Shown piece after piece: positions 24,483-30,251 of a stretch of DNA of 30,914 nt; within the stretch, counting starts at the first letter, position 1; the number at the start of each line of letters is the position of its first letter. The DNA lies in the IMG/VR virus record IMGVR_UViG_3300032268_000267, positions 1-30,914 of that record, one strand, 5' to 3'. Source of the DNA: a virus. The translations under genes and the position numbers were made by a program. Below the pieces are notes generated by a model, which worked only from the letters and a program-made list of their open reading frames with translations, was not told the DNA's origin and did no database searches.

Positions 24483-25934
24483 ATGAGTTTTTCAATCGCA
24501 AATACCTCGGCTTCAGCGGTTATCACAAAGATATCCACACCGAGTAGCGTGACTGGCACATTGTCAGTGACAAGTGGTTCCCTACCCCTCTTTGCAGGTG
24601 GGATTGTTAGTGGAACAAATACAACCATAGATGATCAAAAAGGTGCACCTGGTGGAACATTTCAAATGATGTTACAACAGGGTGATGCTCAAATTGACGC
24701 CTATGTAAATAATACATTATATTCAAGTGCTAGATATTCTTCAGGTTTGATTCAAGTTCCAACCCCAATTCTAACTGCATCTGATAGTTTGACTATGGCA
24801 ATTTCTGATCCTGACTTCGATTGTTATACATTGAGTGCTTGGCAGAGTGGAGCATCCAACCCTGAAATGATGATAGAACAACCTGATGGAAAAATTGTCT
24901 ATGTGGGTTATTTCACATCTTATGGTTCAACTGCAGCAAATAGAATAATCAGATTAAATGCTGATTTCAGTGTTGATGATACATTCGTTTATGGAACAGG
25001 TTTCAATGGTGATGCAACAGCATTAGCAATTCAGTCAGATGGTAAGTTAATTGTTGGAGGAAACTTTACACAATATAATGGAACTGCAAGAAACAGAATG
25101 GTAAGATTGAATACTGATGGTTCTTTGGATACATCATTTGGAATCGGAACTGGTTTCAATGCGACAGTATGGTCAGTATTGGTTCAATCTGATGGAAAGA
25201 TTGTTGCTGCTGGTGATTTTGCTACTTATAGTGGAGCATCAAAAGCAGGTGTTGTTAGATTGAACACAAATGGTTCAATCGATTCTACATTCTCATCTCC
25301 AAGTTCAGTAAATAGCACTGTATATCAATTAGCACAACAGAGTGATGGAAAGATATTGGCAGGTGGATTATTCACTTCATATAGTGGAGTATCCGTTGGA
25401 GGTCTTGTTAGATTGACAACTGCTGGTATTATCGATTCAACTTTCCCAACATCAGGTGTAACTGCTGGTGGATTTCTTGGTGTATATGGATTGACAGTAT
25501 TATCAGATGATAAAATAATGATTGGTGGTAATTTCTTAACTTATAGTGGTGTTTCTTCAAGAGATATTGCAAGATTAAATTCAAATGGAACTTATGATGC
25601 AACTTTCAATGTTGGTAGTGGATTTACTGGTGGTGATAGATTCGTATTGGATATAACAGAAACAAATGGAAAATATTTTGTTACTGGTGTATTTGATAAC
25701 TATAATGGAACAGCAGTAGGTGGGTTGGTTAGATTAAACTCTGACGGTTCAGTTGATACAACATTCAACACAGGAACTGGTATTGGATATAATCCAGCAT
25801 CTTTTGGTGAACCATCGTTGGTGTTGTCTAATGGAAATTATAACATCTCGGGGACATTCTCTACTTATAAGGGAGTAACTGTTCCGAATATGATTGTTAT
25901 TGATCCATTCGGGAACTTATTGAATTGTGAATAA
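24483..25934 (+). CDS. Delta-60/DUF5122-type beta-propeller virion protein
   Basis: 483 residues. Residues 1-118 form an N-terminal beta domain with no signal peptide, likely a virion anchor. From about 120 to the end there are seven copies of a unit 'QxDGKI-x-x-GG-x-F-x-x-Y-x-G...RLN-x-DGS-x-D-x-TF', the last one degenerate. Seven units fit a seven-bladed propeller. The delta-60 repeat (TIGR02608-like) is known mainly from large bacterial surface proteins. A receptor-binding fibre or head-fibre role is inferred. It ends the structural gene run and is followed by two terminators. Unlike the module-bearing fibres it has no Thr/Pro linker. Confidence 0.72.
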   Translation: MSFSIANTSASAVITKISTPSSVTGTLSVTSGSLPLFAGGIVSGTNTTIDDQKGAPGGTFQMMLQQGDAQIDAYVNNTLYSSARYSSGLIQVPTPILTASDSLTMAISDPDFDCYTLSAWQSGASNPEMMIEQPDGKIVYVGYFTSYGSTAANRIIRLNADFSVDDTFVYGTGFNGDATALAIQSDGKLIVGGNFTQYNGTARNRMVRLNTDGSLDTSFGIGTGFNATVWSVLVQSDGKIVAAGDFATYSGASKAGVVRLNTNGSIDSTFSSPSSVNSTVYQLAQQSDGKILAGGLFTSYSGVSVGGLVRLTTAGIIDSTFPTSGVTAGGFLGVYGLTVLSDDKIMIGGNFLTYSGVSSRDIARLNSNGTYDATFNVGSGFTGGDRFVLDITETNGKYFVTGVFDNYNGTAVGGLVRLNSDGSVDTTFNTGTGIGYNPASFGEPSLVLSNGNYNISGTFSTYKGVTVPNMIVIDPFGNLLNCE

Positions 25935-25972
25935 TTATTGATTACCAAGATACTATTTAGTATATTTAATAT

Positions 25973-26044
25973 TGAGGGGGGAGTCATCGTGTTTTTACTC
26001 CCATTCACTGATTATCTTTTTTGTCATATCCCCCCTCATTTTTT
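25973..26044 (+). terminator. Long-loop terminator with an overlapping alternative hairpin
   Basis: TGAGGGGGGA (25973-25982) pairs perfectly with TCCCCCCTCA (26029-26038), followed by TTTTTT. GGGAGT (25979-25984) can instead pair with ACTCCC (25997-26002), and the two stems exclude each other because they share GGGA. Confidence 0.7.
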
Positions 26045-26063
26045 GCATACCTTTTTTTTTATA

Positions 26064-26096
26064 AAATCAGATACTAAAAATATCTGATTTTTTTTT
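26064..26096 (+). terminator. Rho-independent terminator ending the structural gene region
   Basis: A perfect 10-bp stem AAATCAGATA / TATCTGATTT with loop CTAAAAA, followed by a T run from 26088 to 26096. With the preceding hairpin it insulates structural genes from the small-gene region. Confidence 0.85.
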
Positions 26097-26135
26097 ATTT
26101 TTATACTTTACCTGTAGGACTTTTTTGATTATCAT

Positions 26136-26145
26136 TATATTTATA
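26136..26145 (+). promoter_or_regulatory. TATATTTATA start-proximal motif, copy 5
   Basis: Exact copy located 14 nt before the ATG at 26160 and just after the double terminator. Position at the head of a new transcription unit supports a promoter role rather than only a ribosome-site role. Confidence 0.6.
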
Positions 26146-26159
26146 AGAAAGATAAAACT

Positions 26160-26339
26160 ATGGGACAAACAAAAAGATTACTTGAAGACATCCTCGAAGA
26201 GGAAATTTATCCTTGTGATATGGATTATCAATATCAGCAATGGGTTATGAATAAACAACTACAAGATCAAGAAGAATATATCAAAAACTATCTTGAGATG
26301 CAATCAGCATATGAGGAGATGCTAGCTGACAGATATTGA
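26160..26339 (+). CDS. Small acidic hypothetical protein
   Basis: A 59-residue protein (MGQTKRLLEDILEEE start, one Cys at 19) predicted to be almost wholly helical, with Gln/Glu/Tyr-rich heptads in the second half. First gene after the terminators, stopping 1 nt before the next ATG. No family recognised. Early regulatory or host-takeover function is a possibility from position only. Confidence 0.6.
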   Translation: MGQTKRLLEDILEEEIYPCDMDYQYQQWVMNKQLQDQEEYIKNYLEMQSAYEEMLADRY

Positions 26340-26340
26340 T

Positions 26341-26553
26341 ATGGCACAAGATAAAGACAGACAAATCGTAACACAATCCCAACTAAAGTTAGTTATGGAC
26401 TATTCCAAACAAATTGGGGTAAACTTGAAACTCAAAGAAGTTATCGGTGTGACTAATGTATTGGTTGACTATTGTATCAATGGTTATAGTAAGGAACTTG
26501 GAGATAGATTGGATTCTATTGATAAATTTATTCAATCCAAGTTTGAAGAATAA
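26341..26553 (+). CDS. Small hypothetical protein
   Basis: A 70-residue protein with MAQDKDRQIVTQSQLKLVMD at the start and KEVIGVTNVLVDYCINGYSK in the middle, helical throughout. It forms a two-gene operon with the 59-residue protein. The length and mixed charge would fit a small DNA-binding or anti-repressor-type protein, but no motif proves it. Confidence 0.6.
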   Translation: MAQDKDRQIVTQSQLKLVMDYSKQIGVNLKLKEVIGVTNVLVDYCINGYSKELGDRLDSIDKFIQSKFEE

Positions 26554-26563
26554 AATAAAAAAG

Positions 26564-26573
26564 TATATTTATT
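26564..26573 (+). promoter_or_regulatory. TATATTTATT start-proximal motif, copy 6
   Basis: One-base variant of the motif. No convincing gene follows: the frame starting at 26579 overlaps a better minus-strand gene. A terminator lies 70 nt downstream, so this copy may drive a small RNA. Confidence 0.5.
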
Positions 26574-26578
26574 GATAT

Positions 26579-26650
26579 ATGCAGATTCAAAAAAGGGTTT
26601 GTTACGCCATTGATTCCCTTTCCCCCTTACTCACTAGTAAGGGGGTTTTT
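26579..26650 (+). ncRNA. Candidate small RNA (two hairpins)
   Basis: From the motif to the terminator T run there are about 72 nt. AAAGGG (26592-26597) pairs with CCCTTT (26616-26621), and this hairpin abuts the terminator stem at 26622-26645. This is the plan of many bacterial small RNAs: promoter, hairpin, terminator. Its 3' part is antisense to the end of the minus-strand gene. The call rests on sequence layout only. Confidence 0.35.
26622..26650 (+). terminator. Rho-independent terminator
   Basis: CCCCCTTACT (26622-26631), loop CACT, AGTAAGGGGG (26636-26645), then TTTTT. A perfect 10-bp stem. The stop codon of the minus-strand gene lies inside it; the minus direction lacks a T run. Confidence 0.85.
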
Positions 26651-27058
26651 ATTTACATTAACATTTTTATTTGGATTTCTCACTCCATTGGCAAACCATT
26701 GAGATTCTTCACTTTTGCTTCTTTTTCTATATTTCATTGGTTTCTTCATTGTGGGGTTATATCTGTCAATAAATTGTTGATGAATATCTTTATTAACATC
26801 ATACCCCATTTGTTTTAATAATTCCCACATCAACTCATATTCTTCTTTTCTAACACCAGATAAAGAGAAAAACTTTGAGTCTGGTTGTCTCCACATTTGA
26901 TTGAATGGGTGGACAATATGATCTTTATTTACTTTTACTCCGTGCTGTTTGCATGTCTTGCAAATGGGCAATTTACCACCTCGACAATTTTTACATCTGT
27001 AAAATGATTCGATGGATTTTTCAATTTTACATGCGTTGCAGATTTTCTTTTCTTCCAT
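26627..27058 (-). CDS. Zinc-ribbon-like protein (only minus-strand gene)
   Basis: 143 residues. The N-terminus has CNAC (residues 8-11), YRCKNC (about 21-26) and ICKTC (about 32-36), six Cys in three CxxC pairs in 30 residues, typical of a treble-clef or zinc-ribbon found in phage HNH nucleases and small regulators. The remaining part is basic (MKKPMKYRKRSKSE near the C-terminus) with a W-rich central helix (YELMWELLKQMGYDVN). It may be an HNH-like nuclease lacking a clear His-Asn-His centre, or a nucleic-acid-binding regulator. Its opposite orientation and own motif copy (27062-27071) suggest separate control. Confidence 0.6.
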   Translation of the reverse strand: MEEKKICNACKIEKSIESFYRCKNCRGGKLPICKTCKQHGVKVNKDHIVHPFNQMWRQPDSKFFSLSGVRKEEYELMWELLKQMGYDVNKDIHQQFIDRYNPTMKKPMKYRKRSKSEESQWFANGVRNPNKNVNVNKNPLTSE

Positions 27059-27264
27059 AACAATAAATATGTTGATCTGATAAAAAGTTTAGGTGGAGAT
27101 AAAAATAATTGTATTACCCATTTTTCTTTGATTACAGAGGACTTCTATATCAAAGTGGTATGAAGATATGACTTGAGGACAAGTCGTCTATAAACACCCT
27201 TAAAATCAGTCAAAATATTTTTGTAATATTTTTTTTATAATATTTAGATTTTGTATAGGAACAA
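27059..27264. other. Divergent intergenic region between minus-strand gene and structured-RNA unit
   Basis: Together with the following RNA, a gap of about 320 nt without a credible gene. It holds the minus-strand promoter-like motif (27062-27071), a hairpin GACTTG / CAAGTC with loop AGGA (27170-27185), and AT-rich palindromic AATATT repeats (about 27215-27245). No coding potential was seen. Confidence 0.5.
27062..27071 (-). promoter_or_regulatory. Minus-strand copy of the start-proximal motif
   Basis: On the minus strand the sequence reads CATATTTATT, then 3 nt, then the ATG of the zinc-ribbon gene. The same motif and spacing on the other strand support a real start signal. Confidence 0.55.
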
Positions 27265-27274
27265 TATATTTATT
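27265..27274 (+). promoter_or_regulatory. TATATTTATT start-proximal motif, copy 7
   Basis: A copy identical to that at 26564. It immediately precedes a structured RNA of about 100 nt instead of an ATG. Confidence 0.5.
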
Positions 27275-27275
27275 G

Positions 27276-27374
27276 ATGTCCCTTCTGACAACATAGGACA
27301 TTAAAGAAATTATAGAACCCCTGTAAAGTATTCCTTGAAGTCAGAAGCAAGTGGAGAAATATGGGGGTTTTTTT
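27276..27374 (+). ncRNA. Candidate structured RNA with kissing loops and a terminator
   Basis: Hairpin 1: ATGTCC (27276-27281) pairs with GGACAT (27296-27301). Its loop contains CTTCTGAC (27282-27289). Hairpin 2: a stem AACCCC (27316-27321) / GGGGTT (27364-27369) encloses a small helix CTTG (27334-27337) / CAAG (27348-27351). The loop of that helix contains GTCAGAAG (27340-27347), the exact reverse complement of the hairpin 1 loop. A run of seven T follows (27368-27374), as in an intrinsic terminator. It could be a free small RNA, or an attenuator/riboswitch controlling the HTH gene that begins at 27382. I do not match it to any known riboswitch. Confidence 0.6.
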
Positions 27375-27381
27375 ATTACTA

Positions 27382-27747
27382 ATGAAAAATAAAATTAGTG
27401 AAATTGAAATAATGATTAGAGGTATATTAGGAAAAGATAAATTTCTAATGTTGAATATGACTCTAATAAAAAAGTTAGATCCTAATAGTGCTTGTTTTTT
27501 AACTTATCTTTTAGATAAATATGAGTTTTTAGTGAAATCTAAACAAATTGAAGATACTGAGGGGATGTCAGTGTATAGAAGAGAATTATCTGATAAACTG
27601 AATTTAAGTCCTTATCAACAACGAAAAATTGAAAATCAATTATGTTCATTGAATTTAATTTCAATAAGAGAAATGAGAGTTGAACAAGAAACTTTTAATT
27701 TATATTATTTTCATATCGCTCAGATTTATGATTTCGTTGAAAAATAA
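27382..27747 (+). CDS. Winged-helix DNA-binding protein, possible replication initiator
   Basis: 121 residues from ATG 27382. An in-frame ATG exists at 27361, but it lies in the terminator stem of the upstream RNA and would add MGVFLLL, so the later start is preferred. The middle part YLLDKYEFLVKSKQ and SVYRRELSDKLNLSPYQQRKI followed by ENQLCSLNLISIREM looks like a winged helix with the recognition helix at about residues 75-95. The pattern 'L-x-x-L-x-L-S-x-x-x-x-R-x-I-x-x-L' is shared with phage replication and regulatory proteins. It is followed directly by an iteron-like array with a long palindrome, so a role in initiation of replication is plausible but unproven. Confidence 0.55.
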   Translation: MKNKISEIEIMIRGILGKDKFLMLNMTLIKKLDPNSACFLTYLLDKYEFLVKSKQIEDTEGMSVYRRELSDKLNLSPYQQRKIENQLCSLNLISIREMRVEQETFNLYYFHIAQIYDFVEK

Positions 27748-27752
27748 CTATA

Positions 27753-27904
27753 CCCCCATTAAAAAACTAAACCCCCCCCTAAAGAAACTTGAGGCTGATA
27801 CTATAACATTACTATATTATAAATAATAAATTTAATATAGAATAGTTATAGTATCCCCCTTAAAAAACTAAACCCCCCCATAAAGAAATTTAACCCCCCT
27901 ATAG
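27753..27904 (+). repeat. Origin-like array: C-tract direct repeats flanking a long palindrome
   Basis: Direct repeats R1 (27753-27790) and R2 (27855-27891) share CCCCC, TTAAAAAACTAAA, a 7-8 C run, and TAAAGAAA followed by CTT or TTT. A partial third copy is AACCCCCCTATAG (27892-27904). Between R1 and R2 lies an inverted repeat, GATACTATAAC (27797-27807) and GTTATAGTATC (27845-27855), with further imperfect pairing inward (CTATATTA / TAATATAG) around an AT-rich centre. Repeats plus AT-rich hairpin next to a DNA-binding gene resemble a replication origin; an operator array or attenuator is the alternative. Confidence 0.6.
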
Positions 27905-27908
27905 TAAA

Positions 27909-28112
27909 ATGAAAAATGAAATTAAATTACATTATGAAATAGTTGAAGAAATAATCGATATGTTGAAAGAACATCAAGAGCATCAATTATATCTTTTGAC
28001 TGATTATACTCAGTTTGAATTATATGAAGACAGATTATGTTATGCTAAAGATTATATAGAAGCAGGAGATATGATACAACATCTAAAAGAATTATTAAAT
28101 GAACGAACATAA
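27909..28112 (+). CDS. Small hypothetical protein
   Basis: A 67-residue, acidic, helical protein (MKNEIKLHYEIVEEIIDMLK) begins 4 nt after the repeat array. It overlaps the next gene by 14 nt. No domain recognised. Its place beside the origin-like array and HTH genes suggests an early gene. Confidence 0.55.
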   Translation: MKNEIKLHYEIVEEIIDMLKEHQEHQLYLLTDYTQFELYEDRLCYAKDYIEAGDMIQHLKELLNERT

Positions 28113-28284
28113 CCCCGAGTTTCAGAGAGGCAATGATTCTAATCTTACTTCAATGGAAAGATTAAACCAGCATCAGATATGGTTACAGAAGCAACATAAA
28201 GATGTTAGAGATAATATCAATTCAAAGATAAAGGTTGAAGAGAAACCAGTTCAAGGTTTTCCCAAAGATGAAATCGAAGATTAG
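28099..28284 (+). CDS. Small hypothetical protein
   Basis: A 61-residue, Asn/Gln/Lys/Asp-rich protein (MNEHNPEFQRGNDSNLTSME start). Helical in the centre (LNQHQIWLQKQHKDVRDNIN) with a Pro-containing acidic end. Overlaps the upstream gene in another frame. Unknown function. Confidence 0.5.
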   Translation: MNEHNPEFQRGNDSNLTSMERLNQHQIWLQKQHKDVRDNINSKIKVEEKPVQGFPKDEIED

Positions 28285-28289
28285 ATTTT

Positions 28290-28299
28290 GATATTTATT
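28290..28299 (+). promoter_or_regulatory. GATATTTATT start-proximal motif, variant copy 8
   Basis: A one-base variant of TATATTTATT ending 3 nt before the ATG at 28303, matching the spacing of the other copies. Confidence 0.4.
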
Positions 28300-28302
28300 A
28301 TT

Positions 28303-28563
28303 ATGAAACAAAGATTAGAACAAGAACTCGGACAATTCATTAACTTGATGGATAAGCAGTATTTTGAGGTATCACCAGAAGATAGGGATTCAATTGCAAG
28401 AATGGTGATCATAAGAGAATTTTTAGATTTGAAAGCAGATCCGAGTTCCTTACCCATATATCTTGAATATCTCTCAACGAAAGTAGATCATTTCAAAGCA
28501 AATGAAAATTATGAAGCAGCAGATTTCTTTGAAAGAATAAAAAATCAAATTATTTCATTTTAA
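28303..28563 (+). CDS. Small helical hypothetical protein
   Basis: 86 residues from ATG 28303 (MKQRLEQELGQFINLMDKQYF). A TTG codon five codons upstream would extend the frame but falls inside the start-proximal motif, so it is rejected. The sequence is helical, with SPEDRDSIARMVIIREFLDL and a final ENYEAADFFERIKNQI. No family recognised. Confidence 0.55.
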   Translation: MKQRLEQELGQFINLMDKQYFEVSPEDRDSIARMVIIREFLDLKADPSSLPIYLEYLSTKVDHFKANENYEAADFFERIKNQIISF

Positions 28564-28564
28564 G

Positions 28565-28597
28565 TATTGACCATAGTCAATATAGTGTGTATATATT
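28565..28597 (+). promoter_or_regulatory. Sigma70-like promoter overlapped by an operator-like palindrome
   Basis: TTGACC (28567-28572) is followed 17 nt later by TATATA (28590-28595), or 19 nt later by TATATT. TATTGAC (28565-28571) and GTCAATA (28576-28582) form a perfect 7-bp inverted repeat with loop CATA over the -35 region. The next gene encodes an HTH protein, so self-repression is likely. Confidence 0.6.
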
Positions 28598-28615
28598 AGT
28601 ATAACAAAAAAGAAT

Positions 28616-28870
28616 ATGAAAAATTTGAATGACAGAAGAATTTACAACTATCTTGTAAATGAAATGTGCACCAGTCTCACTTTGGGAACCAAAGTAACCA
28701 ATACCCAAATAGCAAAAGATTTGGATATTTCAGTTTTTACTGTAAGGGATAAAATTATCAAAATGGTAAAAAAAGGGTATCTAAATTCACATATTGATTA
28801 TTTCGATGAGAATAACAAATATGTTCAAAGAAAAATAACAAAAGGGAGCATCGAGCCATCAATGTTATAA
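28616..28870 (+). CDS. Winged-helix transcription regulator
   Basis: 84 residues. The segment VTNTQIAKDLDISVFTVRDK (about 27-46) followed by IIKMVKKGYL is a classical helix-turn-helix with wing, as in small phage repressors and MarR/GntR-like domains. The remainder is a short basic C-terminus (KYVQRKITKGSIE). It is preceded by a strong promoter overlapped by a palindrome, which suggests autoregulation. It lies between early small genes and the sigma-like gene, so it may time their expression. Confidence 0.65.
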   Translation: MKNLNDRRIYNYLVNEMCTSLTLGTKVTNTQIAKDLDISVFTVRDKIIKMVKKGYLNSHIDYFDENNKYVQRKITKGSIEPSML

Positions 28871-28882
28871 TTCGAATGTATC

Positions 28883-29380
28883 TTGATACAAGGTTGGATT
28901 CAGGACAATCATAATAGATTGTTCGAAATAACTACAAAAATAAGCAAAGGGCAGAATACAGATGATTTGTTCCAACTTTGTATAGAAGAACTTCTGAATA
29001 ATCGGGTGATAGATTCTGTGCCCGATAATCAGAAGTTTTTTTATTTTGCTAGAATTGTCAGAAATCAATACCATTCAAAGAACAGCAAATTCCATAAAGT
29101 ATATCGCAAACATCAATTTACATCTTTGGATTCGAATATTGATATAGCTCAAGAAGAATACGAATCCCCATTTATCACAATGGAATGGTTGATTGAAGAA
29201 GTTGAAAAGATAAGAAAAGAACAATGGTATCTTGGACAAATCTTCTTATTATATTTATCAAAGGGGGGGAACCTGACAAAATTATCTAAACTTACAGGTA
29301 TTCCGATCAATAATCTATCAAGAGATATTAAAATTGTGAAAGGTATACTGAATAATAAACTCAACGAAAAAATTAAATAA
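28883..29380 (+). CDS. Sigma factor-like protein (TTG start)
   Basis: 165 residues. The only in-frame start near the upstream stop is TTG at 28883; no ATG lies in frame before residue 98. The first half (GWIQDNHNRLFEITTKISKG, then DDLFQLCIEELLNN and FFYFARIVRNQYH) has the order of sigma-70 region 2: helix, 'DL-x-Q', then 'fl-x-x-i-x-RN'. The second half (FLLYLSKGGNLTKLSKLTGI, then INNLSRDIKIVKGILN) resembles the region 4 helix-turn-helix. I recall similar sigma-like proteins in Bacteroidota phages. It may direct host RNA polymerase to the phage motif TATATTTAT(A/T); that link is inference. No divergent codon use. Confidence 0.65.
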   Translation: MIQGWIQDNHNRLFEITTKISKGQNTDDLFQLCIEELLNNRVIDSVPDNQKFFYFARIVRNQYHSKNSKFHKVYRKHQFTSLDSNIDIAQEEYESPFITMEWLIEEVEKIRKEQWYLGQIFLLYLSKGGNLTKLSKLTGIPINNLSRDIKIVKGILNNKLNEKIK

Positions 29381-29381
29381 T

Positions 29382-29708
29382 ATGGGCTGTAATTGCAAAG
29401 GTAATAAACGACAAACCAAAACTGTTGTTGTAAATAACGAAGTTCATATACAAACCGAACCTATGACATTAGAATCACTTATTGGGGATCAACAACCCCC
29501 ATTCACAAGACAAGAAGTTCAACGAGCTCTTGATTACCTTGCTGGTATAACAAGTTCCTATGATGAGAAATTATACCTCTACGACTTTCATAACAAGTAT
29601 CACAGAGAACAACTACAACCAAGTTGTGCTGTGTGTTTACCAAGAATCCAAAGTCGTATAAACGATATGAAAATCATATTAGACAACTATGACAAAAAGA
29701 GTTTATAA
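29382..29708 (+). CDS. Small Cys-containing phage protein (MGCNCKGN start)
   Basis: 108 residues. It starts MGCNCKGNKRQTK, with further Cys at about 82 and 85 (CAVC), so a CxC/CxxC zinc site is possible. The middle part (PPFTRQEVQRALDYLAGITS) is helical. Small 'MGCNC' proteins are common in Bacteroidota phages near the packaging genes (recalled), but their role is unknown. It overlaps the small terminase gene by 20 nt in another frame. Confidence 0.55.
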   Translation: MGCNCKGNKRQTKTVVVNNEVHIQTEPMTLESLIGDQQPPFTRQEVQRALDYLAGITSSYDEKLYLYDFHNKYHREQLQPSCAVCLPRIQSRINDMKIILDNYDKKSL

Positions 29709-30144
29709 ACCAACTGGTAGACCTATTGGCAGACCAAAGGTTACTATGGATGAGTTCCCCAAAGGTTGGAAAGAAGAGTTAATTAGAATGGGGAAAGAAG
29801 GTATGTTAGATATTGATTGTAAGGTATATCTTAACATTTCCAACGAGACATTTACAAGAATGATGATTGAAGAACCCGAATTTGCGGAATCCGTTTCTAT
29901 GATGAGACAATTATCTCATTCTTGGTGGGCTAGATTACCAAGAGAAGCATTCGGTTCGGGGACATCAAAACAGATGAACTCAAACCTTTATTCATTGGTA
30001 ATGAGAAATAAATTCAAGGACGAATGGAACAATGCAGAATCCAAAGTTGATATCACAACTCAAGGAGATAAATTGGATTCCAATAAAAAGATTGAAATAG
30101 AAATTGTAAGGAAACTGACAGATGGCGACAAAGACAAAAAGTAA
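29689..30144 (+). CDS. terS: Terminase small subunit (putative)
   Basis: 151 residues. N-terminal basic part (TGRPIGRPK, then FPKGWKEELIRMGKEGM) followed by YLNISNETFTRMMIEEPEFA, MMRQLSHSWWARLPREAF and NLYSLVMRNKFKDEW. This order ('GRPK', HTH with 'ETF', 'S-x-x-WW', 'N-x-x-L-x-x-x-x-x-x-NKF-x-x-EW') matches small terminase subunits of several Bacteroidota phages in my memory. It would recognise phage DNA and recruit the large subunit. The large subunit is at the other end of the window; joining the ends would place them about 1.5 kb apart with methyltransferase genes between. Confidence 0.65.
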   Translation: MTKRVYKPTGRPIGRPKVTMDEFPKGWKEELIRMGKEGMLDIDCKVYLNISNETFTRMMIEEPEFAESVSMMRQLSHSWWARLPREAFGSGTSKQMNSNLYSLVMRNKFKDEWNNAESKVDITTQGDKLDSNKKIEIEIVRKLTDGDKDKK

Positions 30145-30250
30145 TACAGAAAGAAAAATCCTACTCAACAAAAAGAAAGCGGGAGTAGCAAGAAAAAAGT
30201 TTAGTGGTAAAGACCAAAAACCTAAACGATATAGAGGACAAGGGAGATGA
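30122..30250 (+). CDS. Tiny highly basic protein
   Basis: A 42-residue protein (MATKTKSNTERKILLNKKKA start, ending in a Lys/Arg-rich KPKRYRGQGR) overlaps the small terminase by 23 nt and stops 1 nt before the methyltransferase ATG. Over one third of residues are Lys or Arg. Nucleic-acid binding during packaging is a reasonable guess; there is no recognised domain. Confidence 0.5.
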   Translation: MATKTKSNTERKILLNKKKAGVARKKFSGKDQKPKRYRGQGR

Positions 30251-30251
30251 T

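Noticed and set aside
26579-26818. 79-residue + strand frame after motif copy 6
   Set aside because: It runs through a perfect terminator and opposite the better zinc-ribbon gene; its composition (Ile/Phe/His-rich) looks like an antisense shadow.
27361-27381. Upstream ATG start for the 27382 gene
   Set aside because: The ATG lies within the terminator stem and the seven extra residues (MGVFLLL) come from its T run.
1884-28299. TATAAATA (T4 late promoter core) on the strand opposite to the recurrent motif
   Set aside because: Read in that direction it would transcribe away from the genes it sits beside. The + strand reading with fixed spacing to ATG fits better, and the minus-strand gene carries the motif in its own direction.
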